A DNA stretch of 64,000 nt, taken from the NCBI GenBank assembly GCA_040954595.2, contig CM082590.2:3162001-3226000 (forward strand), written 5' to 3'. Positions 1 to 9,670 of the stretch are shown here, piece by piece (within the stretch, counting starts at the first letter, position 1; every line of letters begins with the position of its first letter). A program made the position numbers and the translations under genes. The notes under the pieces were generated by a model. It was not told where the DNA came from and did not search any database. It saw only the letters and a list, made by a program, of their open reading frames with translations. Source of the stretch: Balanoglossus misakiensis (taxonomy: Eukaryota > Hemichordata).

Positions 1-30
1 GTTCAATGGTACCCCTAGTTAATTGTCTTG

Positions 31-275
31 CTGCAAACTCACTGCAATGTTCAAATTTTCAAGGTGGCAATCTTGATTGCTGTGAACTCACTGCAGTATT
101 CAAATTCCTGTGAACTCACTGCAGTATTCAAAATCTTGTTGCTGGAAGTTTGCAACAAATTTGCAAGTCCCCTAATTTGCATGGTAAAATCAGGACTGTT
201 TGCCACTTTGCAGCAGCAGTTTGCAGTGAGTTCGCAGAATCCTGCTGCAGATTTGCGGGAGGAGTTTGCAGCAGG
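31..275. repeat. Short direct and inverted repeats with a CTCACTGCA core
   Basis: A 24-base unit, TGTGAACTCACTGCAGTATT followed by CAAA, occurs at 81-104 and again at 109-132 (28-base offset). A degenerate copy lies at 31-55. The same core appears in reverse complement at 220-237 (TTTGCAGTGAGTTCGCAG), so 31-48 and 220-237 can pair with about two mismatches. The intervening sequence is rich in TTTGCA and GCAGCAG. Short reading frames cross it on both strands but share no recognisable domain. It is probably part of a dispersed repeat or fold-back element; I do not recognise the family. Confidence 0.6.
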
Positions 276-291
276 CCCTTTTTTCGTAAGG

Positions 292-312
292 GATGTCCAT
301 ATTATGGACATC
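292..312. repeat. Perfect 21-bp palindrome
   Basis: GATGTCCATA and its exact reverse complement TATGGACATC are separated by one T. It could extrude a small cruciform or be a dimeric protein-binding site. The centre CCATATTATGG resembles an SRF CArG box but has seven A/T bases between CC and GG instead of six. Confidence 0.7.
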
Positions 313-614
313 ACGAGGATGCGTCACGTTATCGACCAAACTTAGTGTAATAACCCCTTTATCATACATGAACAGTAGCCCATAGCCAAGTGTGACAGGG
401 CGATGCGATCAGGTGATCAACGTATAGACCGTAGTATCATTCTAAGAGGGTTGGCAGCTTTCATTATGATGGGCACATGTGATTCAGGTCCCTCCCATCT
501 ACCTTAGCTGAGCTTGGGATCGCTTCGCCAAAGTTTATATGACAAGGGTGTTAGCCCATTCCTATCACAATAGGCTAGCTATATCGTTTATATGCCTTAA
601 TGAATTAATTAATA
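313..614. other. Intergenic or intronic sequence, no gene seen
   Basis: Mixed-composition sequence with frequent stops in all frames. I see no RNA gene, no splice-site pair enclosing an open frame and no known mobile-element end. It leads directly into the microsatellite. Confidence 0.5.
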
Positions 615-676
615 TGACTGACTGACGGACTGACTGACTGACTAACTGACTGACTCACTGAATGAATGAATGAAAG

Positions 677-706
<30 letters not shown>
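615..706 (+). repeat. Compound tetranucleotide microsatellite (TGAC/AATG/AATC)
   Basis: Three 4-base motifs follow each other: interrupted TGAC repeats (about 615-657), a short AATG stretch (about 660-673), then about seven perfect AATC units (about 676-706). Each differs from the next by one or two substitutions, as expected for slippage-driven spread of point variants. Likely length-polymorphic. Confidence 0.85.
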
Positions 707-707
<1 letters not shown>

Positions 708-1839
708 TACCCAGACATGGCATGGAGGGATTCACCTCCTGTTGAGATGTTCGCACCCCCTAGCAAATTGTCACAGGTGGGGTGGTCAGTGGCCCTTAAA
801 ATGATGTCACTCACATGATAGAGATATTAATTACATAACTCCTTTCCAGAGTGTGCTCTATTTATAGTCTGCACTATATACAGGTAAATGTGTAATGATA
901 TTTCAATAACTTTTGGAATCACAGGTCAGTAGAAAGGTTGATTGAACAAAAGGTTTTGAAATTCGTTCACCTTGTATTGGAACAGCTCTTACAGACATCA
1001 CAACATCATTCAACGCTAAATCTTCGTAACTTTTACATACTGTTAATATAAATATAATTATTTTTCTTTAAATTCATCCAAATATTACAATGTTTCTAGC
1101 AATTTCATAGCTGTATTATAGTTATTAAGATAATACTGTGTGTATGATATATACTTTGTGGATAGGATACAGATCTTTGCTTATTACCAAGAATATAACA
1201 CCATGTGTTTGGATTTTAAATGCAGTTCGGAGCTGACTGTGTTGCATTTTGACTGCAAAATTAAAATATTTAGTTACATTTCCTTGCATTTAGTGTTGAA
1301 AATGTCACTTTCAGCTTTAAAATGAGCACTGATATCTATGGAACTAGAAGAATTGTGCTTTCTATTCTACAACATACAACATTTACATTTAATCAAACAA
1401 CAGGATGATATTTGACAGTCAATCAATAAATATAACATACGTGTGAGTTGCATGTACAAAACTAGACACATGTATGTATGTGATATTTAAAGGGACATTA
1501 ACTGTTACACATGCTCTACACAGAACTCCACTTGTCAGCATAACCTGTATGTGTGTAACGGCTATTGAAATGAATTCTAGTCCAGACTTGAATTCAAATT
1601 CACAATAACAATACTGAACAGACACACCTATATTTCATCATGATTCAGGGATCTGAAGAAGACACTGCAGTAAATACTTAAAACAAAAATACTGAAGACA
1701 AAGTGAAAAGTTACAGCTAATGAAGCTTTAACTATGTTCAGAAACAAGTAGAACAGGCAATCAAAACACATTATAAACATTGAGAAAAACACCCAAAGTT
1801 ACATGTACTACCGGTATCTATGAGGGCCCGTTCTGGTCA
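707..1839. other. AT-rich non-coding stretch, no gene recognised
   Basis: No open frame longer than about 70 codons, and none looks protein-like. The DNA is AT-rich with many short poly-A/T runs. I see no terminal repeat, tRNA box pair or other element. It could be intronic or intergenic. Confidence 0.5.
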
Positions 1840-1910
1840 AAATTGTAGTTTATTAATAAAACATGTTAGAATTAATTTTACCAGTATATAGAATTATTTT
1901 TTATGTGCTT

Positions 1911-2190
1911 TAATTATTTTTTTGTAGTCATGCAGAATTAATTTTATGTGTTCTAAATAATTATTTTAGCTTATCTTTGTTAGAAATAATTCTGCCAACA
2001 TCTCGAATTATTTTTATGTGTAGACTCGAATTAATTTCACGTGTTGTGTCGAATTAATTTCACGTTGTCAAATAATATTGCCCTTACAATCCTTTGCGCG
2101 TAAATCAAGATGGCGGCGGCTGAGCATGTCTTTCTCGCCGCATAAAGTTAAAAAAGGGGCCGTTGTACAAGTTGTGAAACGTTTTGGGGC
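1911..2190 (+). repeat. Left arm of a large inverted repeat (fold-back element)
   Basis: The reverse complement of this segment recurs at about 3099-3418 with high identity. Shared landmarks, in order, are GTAGTCATGCAGAATTAATT, TTATTTTAGCTTATCTTTGT, several AATTAATTTCACGTG-type units, a YY1-like motif, and CGTTGTACAAGTTGTGAAACG. The outer part alone is also found inverted in the partial copy at 2937-3090. This arm has fewer AATTAATTCGAC/CACGTG units than the right arm. Such long inverted arms around a unique spacer are typical of fold-back or MITE-like elements, or of two opposed insertions. No transposase frame is visible. Confidence 0.75.
2107..2117 (+). promoter_or_regulatory. YY1-like motif in the left arm
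   Basis: AAGATGGCGGC matches the metazoan YY1 consensus, which is often found at or just downstream of transcription starts and in retroelement promoters. It is followed by GGCTGAGC and an ATG at 2126. That frame encodes about 27 residues beginning MSFSPHKVKKGAVV before a stop. The motif match is direct; promoter function is inference. Confidence 0.4.
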
Positions 2191-2936
2191 GATTTGCTGT
2201 CCAATATAAATGCAGTGTGCTCGAAAACGGTGATCGGTCCACGAGTTTTGGTCTACAGACAGAATTTTCTAGTCAAACCACTCAAAACCACTACCAGTTG
2301 GTGTAATCGCCAGCCTTGCTATGGTATAGCCCAGCTCTGCGTACAGTGTTCTTGGCGTGGAGGCCGTGTCATGGCGGGAACACACAGACCTGTACACAGA
2401 GCTAGCTGTTGCCCCGCGTTGCCAATTCGCCTTGATTGAATAAATTTTGACATCTGAACATACAAAAATTGTGTTAATTTGTTATTTTCAGAACTAAGAA
2501 ATAGCTGTAGGGCCCAGATCCCAGGAAACGGCGAATAAAATATTCCTTACAATTTCCTTGTAAACTCAAGTTTTGTTTAAATAAATTTAAATTAAAAAGA
2601 CAAAGTCTCTCTCTACATAACCATATTTAATGATAGCTTGCATTCTAGATTTACAACTGATAAGATAGGGTGTGGGGCATAGATAGTAAAGGGGCAGACC
2701 CCGAAGTCTCCACCTCCTCTGTAGGCTGCATTCACAAACACCATTGGAGGGTGGGGGGGGGGGGGGTGGGCGAGAGAATTAAAAAATTTTACCGCTAATT
2801 TTCACATGCCCCCCCCTCCCCCCGACACAACCCGAAATATTTACAAATCCCCCTTCCGAACTGCCAAAATTTTAAACACCCTCCCCCATTTTCTTTCACA
2901 GAGCAAAACACATCACCTATCTATCTTGTAAAAGAT
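2191..2936. other. Spacer between inverted arms, with homopolymer G and C runs
   Basis: Unique sequence separating the arms. It holds a poly-A-signal-like AATAAA at 2439-2444, a 14-base G run (2753-2766, then TGGG) and a C-rich run (2809-2823) that could pair with the G run as a hairpin. A plus-strand frame at 2194-2439 lacks an ATG start and has no recognisable domain. No gene is supported. Confidence 0.5.
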
Positions 2937-3090
2937 GATATTAATTCGACACTACACCTGTAATTAATTCAAGTCTACACGTAAAAAGAATTCGATATGT
3001 TGGCAAAATTATTTCTAACAAAGATAAGCTAAAATAATTATTTAGAACACATAAAATTAATTCTGCATGACTACAAAAAATAATTAAAAA
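2937..3090 (-). repeat. Partial third copy of the fold-back arm
   Basis: It begins GATATTAATTCGACACTACA, the same as the sequence near 3280, and runs through the TAAGCTAAAATAATTATTTAG block to ATTCTGCATGACTACA. It is a direct repeat of 3280-3418 at about 343 bases offset and is inverted relative to the left arm. The match to the left arm continues a little past GACTACA into AAAATAATTAAA, further than the right-hand copy does. Confidence 0.7.
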
Positions 3091-3098
3091 CATTGAAT

Positions 3099-3418
3099 TC
3101 CCCCCAAAACGTCTCACAACTTGTACAACGGCCCCTTTTTCGAACTTTATGCGGCGAGAAAGACATGCTCAGCCGCCGCCATCTTGATTTAAGCGCAAAG
3201 GATTGTGGGGGCAATATTAATTTGACACAATGTAAAATTAATTCGACACAACACGTGAAATTAATTCGACAAAACACGTGATATTAATTCGACACTACAC
3301 CTGAAATTAATTCGAGTCTACACGTAAAAATAATTCGAGATGTTGGCAAAATTATTTCCAACAAAGATAAGCTAAAATAATTATTTAGAACACATAAAAT
3401 TAATTCTGCATGACTACA
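3099..3418 (-). repeat. Right arm of the large inverted repeat
   Basis: Reverse-complement partner of 1911-2190. Relative to the left arm it has extra units of the form ATTAATTCGACACAACACGTG, with CACGTG palindromes at 3252-3257 and 3275-3280. On the minus strand it holds the same YY1-like motif (3175-3185) and the same MSFSPHKV start. A one-base length difference in the following A run shifts the frame relative to the left arm, so the short peptide is not conserved between the arms. Confidence 0.75.
3175..3185 (-). promoter_or_regulatory. YY1-like motif in the right arm
   Basis: GCCGCCATCTT on the plus strand is the exact reverse complement of the left-arm AAGATGGCGGC. The two motifs therefore face each other across the spacer. 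Confidence 0.4.
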
Positions 3419-4136
3419 TGTCGGTCTCTGGCCCATGGACTATAACCAAACAATGATAGTCCCAAATAAAGCCAAGCCATCAACTCCAATTTTGGTTTAT
3501 TGGTGATGTTTTCTGCGATCATGCTGGATGCAATGCGGATATAATAAAACTACTCTGTGAAAAATATGTTTGTTTACAAATTTGTTCACCTTTGTGGGTA
3601 TATTGAACAGAAAGGGTTACTCCCCTTAACCTCTCAACAAACAAACAATCTTGACAATATTTGTAAACATACATATTTTTGTCACACATTTTTATATTAA
3701 ACAAACACACACACACACTGCAAAGCAGGAGGAAGAGCTCCCTGTGGTCTTCCCACAAACGTTGGAATCACACTGCAGTGGTCGCCTGATTCAACCAGTA
3801 AAGGTCACATGAGGTCATCAATTGTTGTCGGTTTTCTGGTTGAATATTCTCTGAAAGCACGCCTTAACATTGATATTTTGCAATTGGTGTCAATAGTCAT
3901 GAACTTTAAATAATGGAGCATCACTCGGCCCCAGTTACTAAGTTGTGATAGGGCGAAATCAACAGCGGAAACTGATTGTCGATCGTCCATGTCTCAAGCT
4001 TACCTTGTTTACGGACTGAATCAGGGGACTACAGTAACGTTATCGCGATGAATGTGATTCTACCCACACATTAAGTCGTGAAAACTATCAGTGATATCTT
4101 AAAACACACTAAATACTGTAATGTTTCAATACTCAC
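3419..4136. other. Sequence without a firm gene; possible introns or short minus-strand frames
   Basis: Contains a short CA repeat (about 3706-3718). A minus-strand frame at 3990-3805 starts with ATG and encodes 61 residues (MDDRQSVSAVDFALSQ at the start). I recognise no domain, and no upstream acceptor clearly joins it to other exons. A strong donor-like AAACAAG/GTAAGC on the minus strand has its last exon base at 4004, which would put that ATG inside an intron. The two readings exclude each other, so neither is called as a gene. Confidence 0.3.
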
Positions 4137-4304
4137 TCCGCCAAATCTGTATATAGGAATAATGATGGTGGACAGTGTGGGGGGCCTGAACCCATGACTT
4201 GCAGAAAACAGCTGGTACTTGCTCGCTCCTTGGCTTTGCATGTTTTCCGCTATTCTTTCAGAGAAATATGACACCGTCCTGGATGTGTAACAAACACTGG
4301 CCAA
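4137..4304 (-). CDS. Weak candidate exon, minus strand, unknown protein
   Basis: A minus-strand open frame of 56 codons ends exactly at GGCGGA followed by GTGAGT, a good 5' splice-site match, leaving a phase-0 junction. There is no ATG at the 5' edge (the frame opens with TTG after an in-frame TAG); the first in-frame ATG is codon 22. The exon would therefore start there or be entered through an acceptor near GTTAG. Its translation includes SASHGFRPPTLSTIIIPIY, which is protein-like but not recognised. The 3' partner exon was not found, and the open frame could be chance. Confidence 0.18.
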
Positions 4305-4672
4305 CTAACGTCCATAGAAACGGCGACATTGGAGTTGACGACAGAAAAAACTGGCAGATTCTCTAGCCTGCGTGTCACACATGTGTTTACAACGGAGACA
4401 CTGAACTGGTCAAAGGAAACGGGTCGAAGGTCAGCAACAGCGCCCTCTTGGGGTATATTCTGCGGAACTTTTGAAAGTTCCCGATCTCGTATCCTAAGGA
4501 CGCCAGCAGAATTTCCTGCGGCATTTTAATTCTCATTCAAATATGAAAGAAACAAAACTAACCCGGTGTGAATTAGTTGGTTTAAAGGGGAGTTGGGGCA
4601 GGGTCTTCTTTCGGTAGTTTTGACCCCCAATAAGGCCTATTTACGGAGAGGATCTCTTATTCTTCAAATTTA
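4305..4672. other. Possible upstream region with a CTCF-like motif; otherwise nothing firm
   Basis: This is 5' of the minus-strand exon candidate and richer in CpG than its surroundings. The plus strand reads GCGCCCTCTTGGGG at 4440-4453; its reverse complement CCCCAAGAGGGCGC matches the metazoan CTCF core AGAGGGC but misses two of the flanking positions. No TATA box or start is called. A plus-strand frame here lacks an ATG and shows no domain. Confidence 0.25.
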
Positions 4673-5041
4673 TTAATGGAAGTCGCGTATATGGGTAAGG
4701 GACCATTTAGTTTTTACGGCCGGGTGGGGCGGCAAAATCCAGGGGGGGGGGGGGTCACTTAAATTTTGAAGTCCGAAAGTGGGGGTAATCTTTTTTTTAA
4801 AAACGTTTAGGGGGTCACATACTTTTGCCGCAAAACTTTTGCTTTGAGTCCACAAAATTGCAGTTTCGCGCCCTTAATTTTACAAGATTTTCTAATATGG
4901 GAGGGGGACACCCCATCCCACACCCACCCCTCCATTCTTCGCTACATTTCATTTATTGTCTGGTTTGTCTAGTGTACAAGGGCAGACTACTTGCCACACC
5001 ACCACACCGATGCTTACTTTGAGTGGAGTGGCAAAAGTAAA
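4673..5041. other. G-rich stretch bordering the satellite, possible dispersed repeat remnant
   Basis: Features include a long G run at about 4741-4754, further GGGGG tracts, a T7A5 block and a CCCCATCCCACACCCACCCC segment near 4912-4931. The minus-strand reading is rich in proline (SDPPPPWILPPHP), as expected from translating C runs. The last bases before the array (GGAGTGGCAAAAGTAAA) show no similarity to the monomer, so the left array edge is sharp. Confidence 0.35.
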
Positions 5042-5748
5042 ATGCGCAGAACACATAGATAGGCCTATGCGCATAAGAACGTTTTCCACTAGACTCTGTG
5101 GATCGACGGATAGTTCCAAAATGCCCATGGTTGCTTCCAAACAGCCTCGTTTATTTACCGAATTCTGTTGTGAGGCACATAACACATAGATAGGCCTATG
5201 TGCATAAGAAAGTTTTCCACTAGACTCTGTAGATCGAGAGATAGTTCTAAAATATCCATGGTTGCCTCAAAACACAGCCTCGTTTGTTTACAAAAATCTG
5301 TTGTGATGCGCAGAACACATAGATAGGCCTATGCGCATAAGAACGTTTTCCACTAGACCTTTTAGATCGACGGATAGTTCTAAAATTTCCATGGTTGTTT
5401 CCAAACAGCCTCGTTTATTTACCGATTTCTGTTGTGAGGCGCTGAACACATAGATAGGCCTATGCGCATAAGAAAGTTTTCCACTAGACTGTGTAGATCG
5501 AGAGATAGTTCAAAAATTTCCGTGGTTGCTTCCAAACAGCCTCGTTTGTTTACAAAATTATTTTGTGATGCGCAGAACACATAGATAGGCCTATGCGCAA
5601 AAGAACGTTTTCCACTAGACTCTGTAGATCGATGGATAGTTCTAAAATTTACATGGGTGCTTCTAAACAGCCTCGTTTATTTACCGATTTCTGTTGTGAG
5701 GCGCTGAACACATGATAGGCCTATACGCATAAGAAAGTTTTCCACTAT
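5042..5748 (+). repeat. Left edge of the satellite, more variable monomers
   Basis: The first monomers carry substitutions that are rare further in, for example TGTGGATCGACGG, TAGTTCCAAAATGCC, GGCACATAACACATAG and ACCTTTTAGATCGACGG. This is expected at an array margin, where exchange-driven homogenisation is weaker. Confidence 0.6.
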
Positions 5749-8700
5749 ACTCTGTAGATCGACGGATAGTTGTAAAATTTCAATGGTTGCTTCCAAACAG
5801 CCTCGTTTATTTACCGAATTCTGTTGTGATGCGCAGAACACATGATAGGACTATGCGCATAAGAAATTTTTCCACTAGACTCTGTAGATCGACGGGTAGT
5901 TCTAAAATTTCCATAGTTGCTTCCAAACAGCCTCGTTTATTTACCGAATTCTGTTGTTAGGCGCAGAACACGTGATAGGCCTATGCGCATAAGAAAGTTT
6001 TCCACTAGACTCTGTAGATCGACGGATAGTTCGAAAATTGCCATGGTTGCTTCCAAACAGCCTCGTTAATTTACCGATTTCTGTTGTGAGGCGCAGAACA
6101 CATGATAGGCCTATGCGCATAAGAAATTTTTCCACTAGACTCTGTAGATCGACGGATAGTTCTAAAATGTCCATGGTTGCTTCCAAACAGCCTCGTTTAT
6201 TTAATGAATTCTGTTGTGATGCGCAGAACACATGATAGGCCTATGCGCATAAGAATTTTTCCACTAGACTCTGTAGATCGACGGATAGTTCTAAAATATC
6301 CATACTTGCTGCCAAACAGCCTCGTTTATTTACCGAATTATGTTGTGAGGCGCAGAACACGTGATAGGCCTATGCGCATCAGAAAGTTTTCCACTAGACT
6401 CTGTAGATCGAGAGATAGTTCTAAAATTTCCAATGTTGCCTCAAAACACAGCCTCGTTTGTTTACAAAATTCTGTTGTGATGCGCAGAACACATAGATAG
6501 GCCTATGCACATAAGAACGTTTTCCACTAGACTCTGTAGATCGACGGATAGTTCTAAAATTTCCATGGTTGCTTCCAAACACAGTCTCGTTTGTTTACAA
6601 AAGTCTGCAGTGATGCGCAGAACACATGATAGGCCTATGCGCATAAGAAACTTTTTCACTGTAGATCGACGGATAGTTCTAAAATTTCCATAGACTCTGT
6701 AGATCGAGAGATAGTTCTAAAATTTCCATGGTTGCTTCCAAACACAGCCTCGTTTGTTTACAAAATTCTTTTGTGATGCGCAGAACACATAGCTAGGCCT
6801 ATGCGCATAAGAAAGTTTTCCACTAGACTCTGTAGATCGACGGATAGTTCTAAAATTTCCATGGTTGCTTCCAAACAGCCTCGTTTATTTACCGAATTCT
6901 GTTGTGAGGCGCAGAGCACGTAATAGGCCTATGCGCATACGAAAGTTTTCCACCAGACTCCGTAGATCGACGGATAGTTGTAAAATGCCATGGTTGTTTC
7001 CAAACACAGCCTCGTTTATTTACCGATTTCTGTTGTGAGGCGCTGAACACATGATAGGCCTATACGCATAAGAAAGTTTTCCACTATACTCTGTAGATCG
7101 ACGGATAGTTCTAAAATTTCCATGGTTGCTTCCAAACAGCCTCGTTTATTTACCGATTTCTGTTGTGAGGCGCAGAACACATGATAGGCCCATGCTCATT
7201 AGAAATTTTTCCACTAGACTGTGTAGATCGAGAGATAGTTCAAAAATTTCCGTGGTTGCTTCCAAACAGCCTCGTTTGTTTACAAAATTATTTTGTGATG
7301 CGCAGAACACATAGATAGGCCTATGCGCAAAAGAACGTTTTCCACTAGACTCTGTAGATCGACGGATAGTTGTAAAATTTCAATGGTTGCTTCCAAACAG
7401 CCTCGTTTATTTACCGAATTCTGTTGTGATGCGCAGAACACATGATAGGACTATGCGCATAAGAAATTTTTCCACTAGACTCTGTAGATCGACGGGTAGT
7501 TCTAAAATTTCCATAGTTGCTTCCAAACAGCCTCGTTTATTTACCGAATTCTGTTGTTAGGCGCAGAACACGTGATAGGCCTATGCGCATAAGAAAGTTT
7601 TCCACTAGACTCTGTAGATCGACGGATAGTTCTAAAATTGCCATGGTTGCTTCCAAACAGCCTCGTTAATTTACCGATTTCTGTTGTGAGGCGCAGAACA
7701 CATGATAGGCCTATGCGCATAAGAAATTTTTCCACTAGACTCTGTAGATCGACGGATAGTTCTAAAATGTCCATGGTTGCTTCCAAACAGCCTCGTTTAT
7801 TTAATGAATTCTGTTGTGATGCGCAGAACACATGATAGGCCTATGCGCATAAGAATTTTTCCACTAGACTCTGTAGATCGACGGATAGTTCTAAAATATC
7901 CATACTTGCTGCCAAACAGCCTCGTTTATTTACCGAATTATGTTGTGAGGCGCAGAACACGTGATAGGCCTATGCGCATCAGAAAGTTTTCCACTAGACT
8001 CTGTAGATCGAGAGATAGTTCTAAAATTTCCAATGTTGCCTCAAAACACAGCCTCGTTTGTTTACAAAATTCTGTTGTGATGCGCAGAACACATAGATAG
8101 GCCTATGCACATAAGAACGTTTTCCACTAGACTCTGTAGATCGACGGATAGTTCTAAAATTTCCATGGTTGCTTCCAAACACAGTCTCGTTTGTTTACAA
8201 AAGTCTGCAGTGATGCGCAGAACACATGATAGGCCTATGCGCATAAGAAACTTTTTCACTGTAGATCGACGGATAGTTCTAAAATTTCCATAGACTCTGT
8301 AGATCGAGAGATAGTTCTAAAATTTCCATGGTTGCTTCCAAACACAGCCTCGTTTGTTTACAAAATTCTTTTGTGATGCGCAGAACACATAGCTAGGCCT
8401 ATGCGCATAAGAAAGTTTTCCACTAGACTCTGTAGATCGACGGATAGTTCTAAAATTTCCATGGTTGCTTCCAAACAGCCTCGTTTATTTACCGAATTCT
8501 GTTGTGAGGCGCAGAGCACGTAATAGGCCTATGCGCATACGAAAGTTTTCCACCAGACTCCGTAGATCGACGGATAGTTGTAAAATTCCATGGTTGTTTC
8601 CAAACACAGCCTCGTTTATTTACCGATTTCTGTTGTGAGGCGCTGAACACATGATAGGCCTATACGCATAAGAAAGTTTTCCACTATACTCTGTAGATCG

Positions 8701-9670
8701 ACGGATAGTTCTAAAATTTCAATGGTTGCTTCCAAACAGCCTCGTTTATTTACCGAATTCTGTTGTGATGCGCAGAACACATGATAGGACTATGCGCATA
8801 AGAAATTTTTCCACTAGACTCTGTAGATCGACGGGTAGTTCTAAAATTTCCATAGTTGCTTCCAAACAGCCTCGTTTATTTACCGAATTCTGTTGTTAGG
8901 CGCAGAACACGTGATAGGCCTGTGCGCATAAGAAAGTTTTCCACTAGACTCTGTAGATCGACGGATAGTTCTAAAATTGCCATGGTTGCTTCCAAACAGC
9001 CTCGTTAATTTACCGATTTCTGTTGTGAGGCGCAGAACACATGATAGGCCTATGCGCATAAGAAATTTTTCCACTAGACTCTGTAGATCGACGGATAGTT
9101 TTAAAATGTCCATGGTTGCTTCCAAACAGCCTCGTTTATTTAATGAATTCTGTTGTGATGCGCAGAACACATGATAGGCCTATGCGCATAAGAATTTTAC
9201 CACTAGACTCTGTAGATCGACGGATAGTTCTAAAATATCCATACTTGCTTCCAAACAGCCTCGTTTATTTACCGAATTATGTTGTGAGGCGCAGAAGACG
9301 TGAAAGGCCTATGCGCATTAGAAAGTTTTCCACTAGACTCTGTAGATCGAGAGATAGTTCTAAAATTTCCAATGTTGCCTCAAAACACAGTCTCGTTTGT
9401 TTACAAAAGTCTGCAGTGATGCGCAGAACACATGATAGGCCTATGCGCATAAGACACTTTTTCACTGTAGATCGACGGATAGTTCTAAAATTTCCATAGA
9501 CTCTGTAGATCGAGAGATAGTTCTAAAATTTCCATGGTTGCTTCCAAACACAGCCTCGTTTGTTTACAAAATTCTTTTGTGATGCGCAGAACACATAGCT
9601 AGGCCTATGCGCATAAGAAAGTTTTCCACTAGACTCTGTAGATCGACGGATAGTTCTAAAATGTCCATGG
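5749..9670 (+). repeat. HOR block: 1600-bp unit, then 1339-bp and about 980-bp deleted copies
   Basis: The sequence from 5749 recurs at +1600 with only scattered differences (copy 2 from 7349). Copy 3 starts near 8688 at +1339 from copy 2, so copy 2 is about 261 bp (two monomers) shorter. Copy 3 then loses a further monomer near 9385. All three copies contain the same truncated monomer: TTTCCAT joins AGACTCTGTAGATCGAGAG directly (6688-6700, 8288-8300, 9495-9507), losing roughly 95 bp of monomer. This private junction marks them as descendants of one unit. Confidence 0.85.

Noticed and set aside
292-312. SRF CArG box in the palindrome
   Set aside because: Seven A/T bases lie between CC and GG instead of six.
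28-350. Overlapping frames on both strands at the window start as a small gene
   Set aside because: They run through short direct and inverted repeats, the longest lacks an ATG start, and no domain is recognisable.
4673-4855. Minus-strand proline-rich frame as a gene
   Set aside because: The proline run is a translation of a C homopolymer, and nothing else in it looks conserved or domain-like.
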